A stretch of DNA of 64,000 nt from Domibacillus indicus (GCF_023715895.1 NZ_JAMBOO010000006.1:1-64000), one strand, 5' to 3'; counted from the stretch's first letter, positions 20,467-29,497 are shown. Notes: generated by a model from the letters alone, not told the origin. Program-made: numbers and translations.

Positions 20467-20485
20467 GGTAATGATAATCATCATC
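20467..20485. promoter_or_regulatory. Fur box
   Basis: GGTAATGATAATCATCATC matches the 19-bp Fur consensus GATAATGATAATCATTATC at 17 positions. It lies about 45 bp upstream of the start codon and about 70 bp downstream of the predicted transcription start. It also covers the -10 (GATAAT, 20473-20478) of a possible second promoter with TTATCA at 20450-20455. Confidence 0.75.
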
Positions 20486-20529
20486 AATAAGGCGATCTTC
20501 ATTCTCAATTAGAAAAGGAGGATACATAA

Positions 20530-22437
20530 ATGATTACACATATTGAGAATCAACCAGCAGCGAAAAAATGGTTTGATGAAATCACTTCGCATATCGAATT
20601 GATTGCCGCTTTGTTCAGTGGCCTGCTTATTGTGGCTGGCTGGCTGCTGGATCGGAATGGCAGTGATACGGCATCGGTTATTTTGTATTTATCTGCTTTT
20701 TTAATTGGCGGATACGCAAAAGCCAAAGAAGGCATTGAAGCAACAATTGAAGAAAAAGAACTGAATGTAGAAATGCTGATGATTTTAGCTGCAGCCGGAT
20801 CAGCAGCGATTGGCTATTGGACAGAAGGAGCCATATTAATTTTTATTTTTGCAGTGAGCGGTGCTCTTGAGACATATACGATGAATAAAAGCCAGCGGGA
20901 AATTTCTGCTCTTATGGAGATTCAGCCTGATACAGCACTTGTGGTTCGTAATGGAACGGAAGAGTCTGTTCATGTTTCCGAATTAAAGCGCGGCGATGTG
21001 ATTGTCGTAAAGCCTGGTGAGCGTGTACCGGCGGATGGCCGGATTTCAAAAGGCTATACAACGATTGATGAGGCCGCTATTACCGGTGAATCCATCCCTG
21101 TTTCTAAAGAAGCCGGAGCGGATGTTTTTGCCGGAACAGTCAATATGACCGGATCGGTTTATATTGATGTCACAAAAAGAGCGGATGAAACTCTTTTTCA
21201 AAAAATCATCAATCTCGTACAGTCGGCACAAAGTGAGAAATCACCATCACAACAATTTATTGAACGGTTTGAAGGAATCTATGTAAAAGCGGTACTGGCC
21301 GTTGTAGCGCTCATGATGTTTCTGCCGCACTACCTTCTCGGCTGGAGCTGGACTGAAACGTTTTACCGCGCTATGGTCCTGCTTGTTGTTGCATCACCGT
21401 GTGCACTGGTTGCTTCTATTATGCCGGCTACACTGTCGGCTATCTCTACCGGCGCTCGTAACGGCATTCTGTTTAAAGGCGGCGCCCACCTGGAAAATTT
21501 AAGTCATGTAAAAGCCATTGCTTTTGATAAAACCGGTACGTTAACACGCGGTAAACCAGAAGTAACCGATGTGATCATCCGCGATGATGTGGCTCGTATG
21601 GAATTGCTTGGGGCAGCTGCTTCCATTGAAAGCCGGTCCAATCATCCGCTTGCTCATGCCATCGTCCGTTATGTAAATGAACAGGGTATCGCCTTCTCTC
21701 CTCCGGAGCACGTTGAAGATGCAGCCGGCTGGGGCGTAAAAGGAACCATGGGCACGAAGACCTGGAAAATTGGTAAAGCTGATTTTGTAGGAAACGAGCG
21801 AGCAGCCGCTTTTGCAGATGGAGCTGCCCTTCAATTTGCCCAGGCAGGCAAAACAACGGTTTATGTGGCCGATGAAAACGGCATTGCCGCGATTATTGCT
21901 CTGCAGGATATCATCCGCGAAGAAACAAAGCAGGCACTTAAAACGTTGCAGGATGAAGGCATTTTCACCATTATGCTGACAGGTGACAGTGAAACAACGG
22001 CCCGCGCTATTGCTTCAGAAGCATCGCTTGATTCTTATATTGCCGACTGCCTGCCCGAGCATAAGGTAGATCAAGTAAAAAAACTGCTCGAAACGTATGG
22101 AACGGTCGCAATGGTGGGCGACGGTATTAACGATGCACCTGCTCTTGCTTCTGCTTCGGTCGGCATCGCAATGGGCGAAGGCTCGGATGTAGCACTTGAA
22201 ACAGCAGATATCGTTTTAATGAAAAATGACCTTCCGAAAATTGCCGATGCTATTAAAATGTCCCGCAGAATGCAGAAAATTGTGAAACAAAACATCGTCT
22301 TTTCCATTTCCGTAATTGTTCTTTTGATTATCTCTAACTTTTTTCAAATGCTGGATTTGCCGTTTGGCGTTATTGGCCATGAAGGAAGTACAATTCTCGT
22401 TATCTTAAATGGCCTTCGGTTATTGAAACACACTTAA
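20530..22437 (+). CDS. pfeT: P1B-4 type metal efflux ATPase (PfeT/ZosA-like)
   Basis: This 635-residue P-type ATPase probably exports ferrous iron, as B. subtilis PfeT (formerly ZosA) does. There is no N-terminal CxxC metal-binding domain. Motifs in order are the actuator TGES (near 194), the SPC metal site in membrane helix (VVASPCALV), the phosphorylation motif DKTGTLT, a hinge MVGDGINDAPA, and HEGS in the last helices. SPC with HEGS defines the P1B-4 class, and not copper (CPC) pumps. A perfect PerR box and a Fur box lie upstream, the same two regulators known for pfeT. AAAAGGAGG precedes the ATG. Confidence 0.9.
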   Translation: MITHIENQPAAKKWFDEITSHIELIAALFSGLLIVAGWLLDRNGSDTASVILYLSAFLIGGYAKAKEGIEATIEEKELNVEMLMILAAAGSAAIGYWTEGAILIFIFAVSGALETYTMNKSQREISALMEIQPDTALVVRNGTEESVHVSELKRGDVIVVKPGERVPADGRISKGYTTIDEAAITGESIPVSKEAGADVFAGTVNMTGSVYIDVTKRADETLFQKIINLVQSAQSEKSPSQQFIERFEGIYVKAVLAVVALMMFLPHYLLGWSWTETFYRAMVLLVVASPCALVASIMPATLSAISTGARNGILFKGGAHLENLSHVKAIAFDKTGTLTRGKPEVTDVIIRDDVARMELLGAAASIESRSNHPLAHAIVRYVNEQGIAFSPPEHVEDAAGWGVKGTMGTKTWKIGKADFVGNERAAAFADGAALQFAQAGKTTVYVADENGIAAIIALQDIIREETKQALKTLQDEGIFTIMLTGDSETTARAIASEASLDSYIADCLPEHKVDQVKKLLETYGTVAMVGDGINDAPALASASVGIAMGEGSDVALETADIVLMKNDLPKIADAIKMSRRMQKIVKQNIVFSISVIVLLIISNFFQMLDLPFGVIGHEGSTILVILNGLRLLKHT

Positions 22438-22475
22438 AAAAAGCCCCGCTTGAGAGAGTCTCAAGCGGGGCTTTT
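22437..22475. terminator. Bidirectional terminator after the ATPase gene
   Basis: AGCCCCGCTTGAGA and TCTCAAGCGGGGCT pair around GAG with A and T runs. It lies between the convergent ATPase and YihY-family genes. Confidence 0.92.
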
Positions 22476-22476
22476 C

Positions 22477-23322
22477 CTATGCTGCTCCACGTTTTTGGTC
22501 ATTGCGCAGGGCATTGATTTCACCGCCAACGAGAATAATCATCGCCGACAGGTAAAGCCAGATCATTAAAATGATCACTCCCCCGATACTTCCGTATGTG
22601 GCCGAATAATTGCCGAAATTATTTACATAAAATGAAAAACCGAGTGAAGTAATAATCCATCCAATTGTAGCAAAAATGGCGCCGGGCATAACGGTTATAT
22701 ATTTTACTTTTAAGTTTGGTGCCAGGTAGTACAGCCCGGCAAACACTAAAAATAAAACAACCGGCGGCAGCAGGAATCGAATCCATGTCCACAGGGCTAA
22801 GAATTCATCACCCATGCCTAAAAATTCAAACGCCAATTCGCCGATTTGCTGGCCAAATACTTGGAGAATCAGCATGACCGCAATTACAAAGATAAAAGCA
22901 AAGGTCAGCAAAATCGACATTCCGCGCGCTTTATAAAAAGGTCTGGTTTCTTTTACGTCATACGCATAGTTGAGCCCTTTAATAACCGCGTTCATGGCAT
23001 TGGATGCCGACCAGATGGTCCCCAAAATCCCGACGGACAACAAGCCTCCATTTTGATTGGATGTTACTTCCTGGAGTGTATCCTGTACAAGACTTAAAGA
23101 ATCGGAAGGCGCAAAGTCCTTGATTATATTAAATACTTCAGTCGGATCAATCGGCAAATACCCGAGCAGCGTGACCGTAAAGATCAGCAGCGGAAACAGC
23201 GCTAACAGGAAAAAGTAAGCCATTTGCGCCGCAACACCTGGTACATCGGACGACTTTACGCGCCTGAGCAGGTGCTTAATAAAAATGCGAAGCGCCGATT
23301 TTTTATCTGTTTGATCTGCCAA
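22477..23322 (-). CDS. yfkH: YihY/BrkB family membrane protein (YfkH-like)
   Basis: This 281-residue protein has six predicted membrane helices. It carries the family sequences AAQMAYFFLLALFPLL, IWSASNAMNAVIKGLN and YGSIGGVIILMIWLYLSAMIILVGGEINA. The family was once called ribonuclease BN/virulence factor BrkB; its real function is unknown and a nuclease role is not supported. It follows the small YtxH-like gene by 15 bp on the same strand, so the two form an operon. Confidence 0.87.
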   Translation of the reverse strand: MADQTDKKSALRIFIKHLLRRVKSSDVPGVAAQMAYFFLLALFPLLIFTVTLLGYLPIDPTEVFNIIKDFAPSDSLSLVQDTLQEVTSNQNGGLLSVGILGTIWSASNAMNAVIKGLNYAYDVKETRPFYKARGMSILLTFAFIFVIAVMLILQVFGQQIGELAFEFLGMGDEFLALWTWIRFLLPPVVLFLVFAGLYYLAPNLKVKYITVMPGAIFATIGWIITSLGFSFYVNNFGNYSATYGSIGGVIILMIWLYLSAMIILVGGEINALRNDQKRGAA

Positions 23323-23337
23323 TAGAACTCTCCTCCG

Positions 23338-23691
23338 TTATAACGTCGGGTTAGTTGCACTTGGTGACGAAGCAGCTGGTCCCTGCTCTTGGGGCACAAA
23401 GGTAGATTTTGTTTCTTCGACAAGATCCTTCACCTCTGGTGTCAGCTCTTTTAAGTCATCCACCTTGCCTTTAATGAAAGAAACGTCTTCATTAATCTTT
23501 TGTGCTGTTTCTGTTGCGCGGTCAATCAGCTCACGTGATGATGTTGTCAGCTGTTCTGGATCTTTTGCGAGTGCAATAACATAACTTGTCCAAGAAGCCA
23601 TTTCCTGGCGTGTTCTGCTGTCTAATAATGCGATCGCGCCTCCAATTGCAGCTCCTGCTGCTACACTAATGAAAAATTTACCTTTACCCAT
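23338..23691 (-). CDS. YtxH-like small membrane-anchored protein
   Basis: This 117-residue protein starts with a glycine- and alanine-rich hydrophobic segment (FFISVAAGAAIGGAIALL, residues 6-23). A long amphipathic helical region follows (ELIDRATETAQKINEDVSFIKGKVDDLKEL), then a proline/serine-rich tail. This pattern is that of YtxH-domain proteins, often annotated as general stress proteins in Bacillus. Function is unknown. It is the first gene of an operon with the YihY-family gene. Confidence 0.72.
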   Translation of the reverse strand: MGKGKFFISVAAGAAIGGAIALLDSRTRQEMASWTSYVIALAKDPEQLTTSSRELIDRATETAQKINEDVSFIKGKVDDLKELTPEVKDLVEETKSTFVPQEQGPAASSPSATNPTL

Positions 23692-23883
23692 TGAATGATC
23701 ATCCTTTCTTTTCTTTGTCTCAGCATTTTAAAGTATTCGGCTTGCCAAGCCAGTTTTCCTTTTCGATGTTCAAGCTTTTCCCTTAATAAAAAAGATTAAA
23801 ACGCATATTCATAAAAAATAAATCCATTAGCCGGCCAGCTGATTTCCAAATGGGTCTCAAAAAAAAAGAAATGGAGGTCTGAA

Positions 23884-25233
23884 ATGGGACAAGACAGCCT
23901 TTTAGAGATACTTAGCCGCATCAGCTCATTTATCTGGGGCCTGCCTCTGTTAATTTTAATCACCCTTACCGGTATTTACCTCACTTTGCGTATCGGCTTT
24001 TTGCAAATACGGCTGCTTCCTTATTCCCTTAAGCTGGCATTCAGTAAAAGCCAGGATTCTGACTCAGAGGGAGACATCTCTCATTTCGAGGCTTTAATGA
24101 CAGCGCTGGCCGCTACAATCGGCACCGGAAATATTGTAGGTGTAGCCAGCGCTATATTAATAGGCGGGCCAGGCGCTCTTTTTTGGATGTGGATCAGCGC
24201 TTTTTTCGGAATGGCTACAAAGTATGCAGAAGCCGTTCTCGCGGTTAAATACCGGGTGCAGGACGAAAACGGTGAAATGTCCGGCGGCCCGATGTACTAT
24301 CTTGAACACGGGCTTGGCCAAAGATGGCTCGGTGTTTTGTTTGCTGCTTTTGGCGCCATTGCCGCTTTCGGTATCGGCAACCTTGTTCAGGCCAATTCCG
24401 TCTCCGGAGTCGTCCGGTCTGTTTTTCATATACCGAATTGGGGAACCGGTCTCGCACTGATGCTTTTCACAGGCCTGGTCCTCCTTGGCGGCATTCAAAG
24501 CATTGGACGGGTTACTTCCTTTTTTATTCCTTTTATGGCTGTTTTTTATGTACTTGCCGGCTTGATCGTTTTATTGATAAACGCAGAACAAATTCCAGCA
24601 GCGCTTTCCTTGATTCTGGCGGATGCTTTTACAGGAGACGCAGCTGCGGGCGGTGCTCTTGGCACCGTGATACGCTATGGTGTGGCCCGGGGTGTTTTCT
24701 CTAATGAAGCGGGTCTTGGTTCTGCTTCGATTGCGGCGGCTGCAGCCAAAACCGATTTTCCAGCACGCCAGGCGCTTGTTTCCATGACGCAGGTATTTAT
24801 TGATACAATTGTTATTTGTTCGATTACTGGACTGACGATTGTGTTAGCGGGCCAGTATGACAGCGGCCTGCATGGAAGTGAATTGACTACCGCTTCCTTT
24901 AATACTTTTCTTGGCTCTGCCGGTTCTTATGTGGTCGCCGTCGGCTTGCTGTTTTTCGCTTCCGCCACGATTATCGGCTGGTCTTATTACGGCGAGAAAT
25001 GCTGCACCTATTTATTCAGCAAAAAAATCATTCCTTATTATCGGACTGCTTTTGTGTTCGCTGCCTTTGTTGGAGCGGTAGCGAGCCTTGATCTTGTTTG
25101 GACGTTTTCGGACATTATGAATGGCTTAATGGCATTGCCAAATTTAATCGGCGTTCTGGCTCTTTCCGGGGTTGTCGTTTCAGAAACACGAATTATTTTA
25201 AAGAAAATACGCGAAGAGAAGGATATTGTTTAA
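23884..25233 (+). CDS. Sodium:alanine/glycine symporter (AGCS family)
   Basis: This 449-residue integral membrane protein has about eleven helices. It shows the AGCS family signatures MTALAATIGTGNIVGVASAI, GGPMYYLEHGLG and ARGVFSNEAGLGSASIAAAAA. It is expected to import alanine or glycine with sodium, like AlsT of Bacillus. Length is normal for the family. The ATG is preceded by AAATGGAGG. Paralogues share the same motifs, so the exact substrate is not settled. Confidence 0.92.
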   Translation: MGQDSLLEILSRISSFIWGLPLLILITLTGIYLTLRIGFLQIRLLPYSLKLAFSKSQDSDSEGDISHFEALMTALAATIGTGNIVGVASAILIGGPGALFWMWISAFFGMATKYAEAVLAVKYRVQDENGEMSGGPMYYLEHGLGQRWLGVLFAAFGAIAAFGIGNLVQANSVSGVVRSVFHIPNWGTGLALMLFTGLVLLGGIQSIGRVTSFFIPFMAVFYVLAGLIVLLINAEQIPAALSLILADAFTGDAAAGGALGTVIRYGVARGVFSNEAGLGSASIAAAAAKTDFPARQALVSMTQVFIDTIVICSITGLTIVLAGQYDSGLHGSELTTASFNTFLGSAGSYVVAVGLLFFASATIIGWSYYGEKCCTYLFSKKIIPYYRTAFVFAAFVGAVASLDLVWTFSDIMNGLMALPNLIGVLALSGVVVSETRIILKKIREEKDIV

Positions 25234-25250
25234 GCTTTTCTTTTCCTTTA

Positions 25251-25279
25251 TTGACAACCTTCCTAAAACGTGGAATGAT
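25251..25279 (+). promoter_or_regulatory. yfkK promoter (sigma-A)
   Basis: A perfect TTGACA (25251-25256), 17 bp and AATGAT (25274-25279). An in-frame ATG at 25278 lies inside the -10 box, so it cannot be the start of the following gene. Confidence 0.65.
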
Positions 25280-25307
25280 GGTTAAAAATGAAAAAGGTGA
25301 CGACGTC

Positions 25308-25529
25308 TTGGATTTAAGCAAAAAATCAGCAGAAAATATTCAGTATATGGTTGATGAAATCACAACGAAATTGCGAATGGTAAACACGGGTGCAATCAGC
25401 CCTGAGCATTTCAGCACTTCTTCCTATGACGATTTAAAGGATATCTATGAATTAGTGGTCCGCAAGCAGTCTTTTAGCCCGAGTGAAATGCAGGCAATTG
25501 CCGAAGAACTTGGAAACTTGCGTAAATAA
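25308..25529 (+). CDS. yfkK: UPF0435 family protein YfkK (DUF1128)
   Basis: This 73-residue helical protein matches the UPF0435/DUF1128 family, seen in DLSKKSAENIQYMVDEI and the C-terminal SPSEMQAIAEELGNL. Function is unknown. I chose the TTG at 25308 for two reasons. AAAGGTGA lies about eight bases upstream, and the alternative ATG at 25278 falls within the promoter -10 box. The family N-terminus also begins with this DLS sequence. Confidence 0.85.
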   Translation: MDLSKKSAENIQYMVDEITTKLRMVNTGAISPEHFSTSSYDDLKDIYELVVRKQSFSPSEMQAIAEELGNLRK

Positions 25530-25530
25530 T

Positions 25531-25563
25531 AAAAACACCCGCTTCCTTAGAGCGGGTGTTTTT
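25531..25563. terminator. Bidirectional terminator between yfkK and the chemoreceptor gene
   Basis: AAAAACACCCGCT and AGCGGGTGTTTTT pair around a 7-nt loop between two convergent genes. Confidence 0.92.
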
Positions 25564-25568
25564 ATTAT

Positions 25569-26963
25569 TTACTGGTCCCTGTTCTCGTCGGTTTGAAATT
25601 GCTTCATTGAATCACCAAGCTCATTGGCGTGTTTATCGAGCTGCGCAGCAATAGAAGAAATGGCTTCTACCGACTGGTTTGTCTGCTGAACACTGGCTGC
25701 TGCTTCTTCAATGCCTGCTGCTGACTCTTGAGAAACAGCGGCAATACTCGAAATGGATTGATTCACTTTTGCAGTGTGATCCATAATCACATAAAGCGAA
25801 TCTGAGATTGAAGCCACATTGGTGCTTAACTGACTAATGCGTTCTTTCATTGCAGTAAATTTATCGCCGGTGCCCGTAATCTGGTTCGTTCCTTCCGCGA
25901 CAAGCTCGTAGCCGCCTTCAAGCGTTACCACCACTTCGGCAGACTCCTGCTGAACACTGGCAATAATCGAGTTGATACCGGTAATCGATTGGGCTACCTG
26001 TTCAGCCAGTTTTCTTACTTCATCCGCTACAATTGCAAACCCACGGCCATGCTCCCCTGCCCGTGCAGCTTCGATCGCTGCATTTAAGGCAAGCAGATTG
26101 GTTTGTTCTGCTACCTGACGGATAATGCTGACAAGCTCTGTAATATCTTTCATCCGGGTATCAAGCCCTTTTACTTTTCGAAGGGCGTCTGTCATGTTTT
26201 GGTATATGGTATTCATATGCTCAACTGACTGCTTCATTTCCTGCTCGCCTTCATCCGTTAAAGAAACCATTTCGGCTGCTCCCTGTCTGACATCCTCACC
26301 GCTCATTGCCGCGATGGAAATATCCTCTACAAACTTACCAAACATTTCTGTTAAGGCAGTAGCAGAGCGCGCCTGCTCTTCTGCTCCAGCGGACATTTGC
26401 TCCATCATTGCCGCAATCTGGCTTGTTTCCTGCTGGACGCGGCCTGATTGTTCATGCAGCACGGTGCTTTCTTCTTCTACTTTACCAGACACGTTTTTAA
26501 TCCGTGAAAAAATCGAGCCGATCTGTTCATTCATTTCATTAATGGCCAGTACAAGCTGGCCGACTTCATCGTCTGCATCGGAGTGAAGCGGCTCACGATG
26601 AATACGGCCGGCTGCCATGTCATTCATTCGCTGGGCCGCCTCTTTGAGGGGACGAATAATCGAACGTACACTTCCCCAAGCCAGAATAATGCCAATAAGT
26701 AAGGCAGCAGCACCTAAAATCAAACTGATAGCCATAGAACGCTGCCCAAAATCGATAACGCTTTCACTTTCTTCTGCTATTTGCTTGATACTTTGTGATG
26801 AAACATCTCCGCCTTCAAGCAGCGGCGGCAGCGTCTCGGAAAGAAGATTTTCTGTATTCTGATTTAAGCTTGAGATGGCTATAAAGTTTACAGCTGAGAT
26901 GATTAATGCCAAGGCGATTAATAAACCAAAACTGACAAAAAGCTTTCCACGTAAGCTTTTCAT
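25569..26963 (-). CDS. Methyl-accepting chemotaxis protein with a very short sensor region
   Basis: This 464-residue chemoreceptor signals to CheA/CheW. Helix TM1 lies at about 7-29 and TM2 at about 76-98, so only some 47 residues face outward, too few for a dCache or four-helix ligand domain. A HAMP domain follows (about 99-152, with [19 protein letters not shown]). The cytoplasmic signalling hairpin is normal, with the tip [20 protein letters not shown]. The short loop suggests an internal, membrane or partner-derived signal. It is a single gene between terminators. Confidence 0.92.
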   Translation of the reverse strand: MKSLRGKLFVSFGLLIALALIISAVNFIAISSLNQNTENLLSETLPPLLEGGDVSSQSIKQIAEESESVIDFGQRSMAISLILGAAALLIGIILAWGSVRSIIRPLKEAAQRMNDMAAGRIHREPLHSDADDEVGQLVLAINEMNEQIGSIFSRIKNVSGKVEEESTVLHEQSGRVQQETSQIAAMMEQMSAGAEEQARSATALTEMFGKFVEDISIAAMSGEDVRQGAAEMVSLTDEGEQEMKQSVEHMNTIYQNMTDALRKVKGLDTRMKDITELVSIIRQVAEQTNLLALNAAIEAARAGEHGRGFAIVADEVRKLAEQVAQSITGINSIIASVQQESAEVVVTLEGGYELVAEGTNQITGTGDKFTAMKERISQLSTNVASISDSLYVIMDHTAKVNQSISSIAAVSQESAAGIEEAAASVQQTNQSVEAISSIAAQLDKHANELGDSMKQFQTDENRDQ

Positions 26964-27058
26964 TTTTTCTCACTCCCTTAAAAATAAGTAAAATATAATA
27001 GTTCTTATAACCTATTATACATTTTACTTTTAAAAAAACGACCATTTTTCCCGAAAAA

Positions 27059-27080
27059 AAAAGCCGCTTAAGCGGCTTTT
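27059..27080 (-). terminator. Terminator after yfkM
   Basis: AAAAGCCGC and GCGGCTTTT form a palindromic hairpin, followed on the reverse strand by further T residues. It lies just past the yfkM stop codon. Confidence 0.85.
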
Positions 27081-27084
27081 CTTT

Positions 27085-27603
27085 TTACGAGGACAATAAT
27101 TTTAAAGATTCACGGTTAAATGCCGGAATATCGTCTGGCTGGCGGCTTGTGACAAGCTGGTTTTGACAGACCACCACTTCCTTGTCCTGAACCTTTGCCC
27201 CGGCGTATTCCATATCAACTTGAATGGATTTGTACCCTGTCACATCGCGTCCTTCAAGTGATTTCGCTGTGATCAGCAGCTGTGGTCCATGGCAAATCGC
27301 AAAAACAGGTTTTTTTGCGTCCATAAACTCTTTTGTAAATTGTACAAAGCGGTCATCTGCACGCAGCTGATCCGGGGAAAAGCCGCCTGGCAGCAACAGG
27401 GCATCGAAGTCGGAGGAAGTGACTTCATCGATCCCTTTATCAATCGAAATGGATGCTTCGCCCTGTTTTCCTTTAACTGTTTTCCCTGCTTCTTTTTCAA
27501 TTGTTATCAGTTCATGGCCGGCTTCCTGGAATGCTTTAGCAGGTTCTGTGTATTCTACATCCTCAAACATGTCTGTAATAAGTACGGCAATTTTTTTACT
27601 CAT
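27085..27603 (-). CDS. yfkM: DJ-1/PfpI family protein (YfkM, general stress protein 18-like)
   Basis: This 172-residue flavodoxin-like protein of the DJ-1/PfpI family carries the nucleophile-elbow cysteine in FAICHGPQLL and the LLLPGGFSPDQLR motif. Family members act as proteases, deglycases or stress chaperones; the exact reaction here is not known. It resembles YfkM of B. subtilis. The ATG has AAGGAGCACGTT upstream. A terminator follows, and an unusual repeat element lies between its 5' end and motB. Confidence 0.85.
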   Translation of the reverse strand: MSKKIAVLITDMFEDVEYTEPAKAFQEAGHELITIEKEAGKTVKGKQGEASISIDKGIDEVTSSDFDALLLPGGFSPDQLRADDRFVQFTKEFMDAKKPVFAICHGPQLLITAKSLEGRDVTGYKSIQVDMEYAGAKVQDKEVVVCQNQLVTSRQPDDIPAFNRESLKLLSS

Positions 27604-27683
27604 AACGTGCTCCTTTCCGATTACACTGGTTCAAATGATTTACGCTTTAGGTTTACCCTGCCCGATTTTCTTTAAACAAAAAA

Positions 27684-27882
27684 CAGAAAGAGCGAGGCTC
27701 TTTCTGTGAGAGTGTAGACAAAGTAAGAAAGCAGGCTGATTGAAAACGTCTGACTTTCCCCGAACGCCGCCGGCTGGGAAGCGGAGTGACCTTTTTCGGG
27801 TCATGAGCATTCACAGACGGCAAGTGACGCCGAAAGCGAGCGTTTGCAGGCAGCCTGAGAGAAAGAGCGAGGCTCTTTCTGT
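27684..27882. repeat. Palindromic element bracketed by a duplicated terminator hairpin
   Basis: A 23-bp sequence, the hairpin arm AGAAAGAGC, GAG and GCTCTTTCTGT, occurs twice and is identical at 27685-27707 and 27860-27882. The right copy abuts the motB stop codon and has no T tract. The left copy has the run that would make it a working terminator for motB on the reverse strand. Between them lie 152 bp of GC-rich sequence beginning AGTGTAGACAAAG. It contains nested inverted repeats such as CAGGCTG/CAGCCTG and CGTCTG/CAGACG. There is no coding frame of merit. It looks like an insertion that duplicated the hairpin. Confidence 0.6.
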
Positions 27883-28643
27883 TATTCTGCCGAAGAACTT
27901 ATGGATTGCTCCGTTTCACCCTGCGGCAAAATTAAAATTTCGACGCGGCGGTTTTGAGCCCGTCCTTCAGCCGTATCGTTCGACGCGATCGGCTGGTATT
28001 CACCATAGCCTTTCGCACTGAAAAGCCGCGGATCAAGCTGGTTATTTTTTAAGATTTCCTTCATAAAGTTCACAGCCCGCATCGCACTCAGCTCCCAGTT
28101 CGAATCAAACTGAGCGGTTTTGATCGGCATATTGTCTGTGTGACCGCTGATAATAATGCTGCGCGGCGTATCCATGACAAGCAATTTTGAAATATCGCGG
28201 GCGCTCGCAAGTTGATCCGGCTGGATTTCTGCGTCACCGGAACTAAATAAAACATTATCCCGAATACGAAGCAGAAGCCCTTCGCCATTAAGTGCTGTTT
28301 CTACTTTGTCCTCAAGGTTATTTTCTTTTATATAATCGGTCATTTTTTTCTGCATTTCCTTGAGCTCTTCTTTATCAGCTGCCTTTAGGTTTTCCTCTTG
28401 TTCTTCCGTTTCTGTCATCGATGGATCAGAAACGGGGCTTGGAAAATCAAGAACACCGCTGCCTCCTTCAAGCTCATTATTAAAAGCGGAGGCAATGGCT
28501 TGAAATTTTTGCACGTCCATGGAGCTGCTTGCAAACAAAACGATAAAAAGAGCGAGGAGGAGTGTCAGCAAGTCCGCATACGGGATGAGCCACGATTCAT
28601 CTACATGATCTTCATGCTTTTTATGACGTTTACGCTTGGCCAT
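27882..28643 (-). CDS. motB: Flagellar motor protein MotB
   Basis: MotB is the stator subunit that anchors the proton channel to peptidoglycan. The 253-residue protein has one membrane helix (about 18-40) with the proton-carrying aspartate D24 in PYADLLTLLL. A plug/linker region and a C-terminal OmpA-like peptidoglycan-binding domain (ISGHTDNMPI and GRAQNRRVEI) follow. Its start overlaps the end of motA by 14 bp, giving translational coupling. The stop codon touches a hairpin that is duplicated 175 bp further on. Confidence 0.95.
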   Translation of the reverse strand: MAKRKRHKKHEDHVDESWLIPYADLLTLLLALFIVLFASSSMDVQKFQAIASAFNNELEGGSGVLDFPSPVSDPSMTETEEQEENLKAADKEELKEMQKKMTDYIKENNLEDKVETALNGEGLLLRIRDNVLFSSGDAEIQPDQLASARDISKLLVMDTPRSIIISGHTDNMPIKTAQFDSNWELSAMRAVNFMKEILKNNQLDPRLFSAKGYGEYQPIASNDTAEGRAQNRRVEILILPQGETEQSISSSAE

Positions 28644-29433
28644 CTCCTAATCCCCCTCCATCGGCATTTAATAGTTTTTTCTTTTCATCCGCAGGCAGGT
28701 AGGAAGCAAGCTTTTGTTCCAGAACGCGCGGCGCTTCTCCCTCTAGAATCGAGAGAATGCCTTCAATCATCATTTCTTTTGTTTTCGCTTCAAGTGATGA
28801 TTTTCGCTTTAGCTTATTTGCAAATGGATGCCATAACACGTACCCTGTAAAAATACCAAGCAGCGTTGCCACGAATGCAGCAGAAATGGCATGGCCGAGC
28901 GCATCTGTGTCGCTCATGTTGCCAAGCGCGGCAATCAAGCCGACTACTGCCCCCAGCACTCCAAGTGTCGGTGCGTACGTGCCCGCCTGTGTAAAAATAG
29001 CGGCACCCGCTGTATGGCGGTCTTCCATCGCGGCGATTTCTTCACTTAATACATCGCGGATATAATCTGCGCTCTGTCCATCTACTGCAAGGTTCATGCC
29101 ATTTTTCAAAAAATCATCTTCAATATCGTTCATTTTTGTTTCAAGAGATAACAATCCTTCTTTACGGGCAAGCTCCGCCCAGCTTGTGAACAAGCCGATC
29201 ACTTCCTGCGGAGTCATTCTTTTTTGGTCCTTAAATAAAATACCGAACAGCTTTGGCACTTTTTTCAATTCTGAACCGGGAAAAGCAATTGTCACAGCTG
29301 CCACTGTTCCAAGAACAATAATTAAAAATGCGGCCGGGTTTATTAAAACAGCGGGGCTGACTCCTTTGGCGACCATGCCGACTCCGACGGCAATAAAAGC
29401 TAGAATAATACCAACAAGAGATGTTTTATCCAC
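28630..29433 (-). CDS. motA: Flagellar motor protein MotA
   Basis: MotA forms the proton-conducting stator with MotB. The 267-residue protein has four membrane helices. A cytoplasmic loop with charged residues contacts FliG, and conserved prolines lie in the third and fourth helices (AGTYAPTLGVLGAVVGLI). The start is GTG with AAGGAG ten bases upstream; the nearby ATG runs into a stop. A near-perfect sigma-D promoter precedes it. No MotP/MotS-type sodium features were noted, so a proton motor is likely. Confidence 0.95.
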   Translation of the reverse strand: MDKTSLVGIILAFIAVGVGMVAKGVSPAVLINPAAFLIIVLGTVAAVTIAFPGSELKKVPKLFGILFKDQKRMTPQEVIGLFTSWAELARKEGLLSLETKMNDIEDDFLKNGMNLAVDGQSADYIRDVLSEEIAAMEDRHTAGAAIFTQAGTYAPTLGVLGAVVGLIAALGNMSDTDALGHAISAAFVATLLGIFTGYVLWHPFANKLKRKSSLEAKTKEMMIEGILSILEGEAPRVLEQKLASYLPADEKKKLLNADGGGLGDGQA

Positions 29434-29471
29434 AATACATTAGCTCCTTACTTCCATATACTTTTATCTTT

Positions 29472-29497
29472 ATATCGGCAGGTTCAGCCATAGTTTA
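29472..29497 (-). promoter_or_regulatory. Sigma-D promoter of motAB
   Basis: On the reverse strand TAAA (29494-29497), 14 bp and GCCGATAT (29472-29479), which match the flagellar sigma-D consensus exactly. It is about 40 bp upstream of motA. Confidence 0.9.

Larger units (their letters stand above)
20188..20529 (+). promoter_or_regulatory. Regulatory region of the metal efflux ATPase (no gene)
   Basis: This 342-bp gap separates the divergent cax and ATPase genes. Its right half is very AT-rich and holds a sigma-A promoter, a perfect PerR box and a near-perfect Fur box. The left half (20220-20350) shows no recognisable feature. Confidence 0.7.

Noticed and set aside
27740-28021. Plus-strand frame of 93 codons across the repeat element and motB end
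   Set aside because: It runs antisense to motB and through the palindromic element, with no ribosome binding site.
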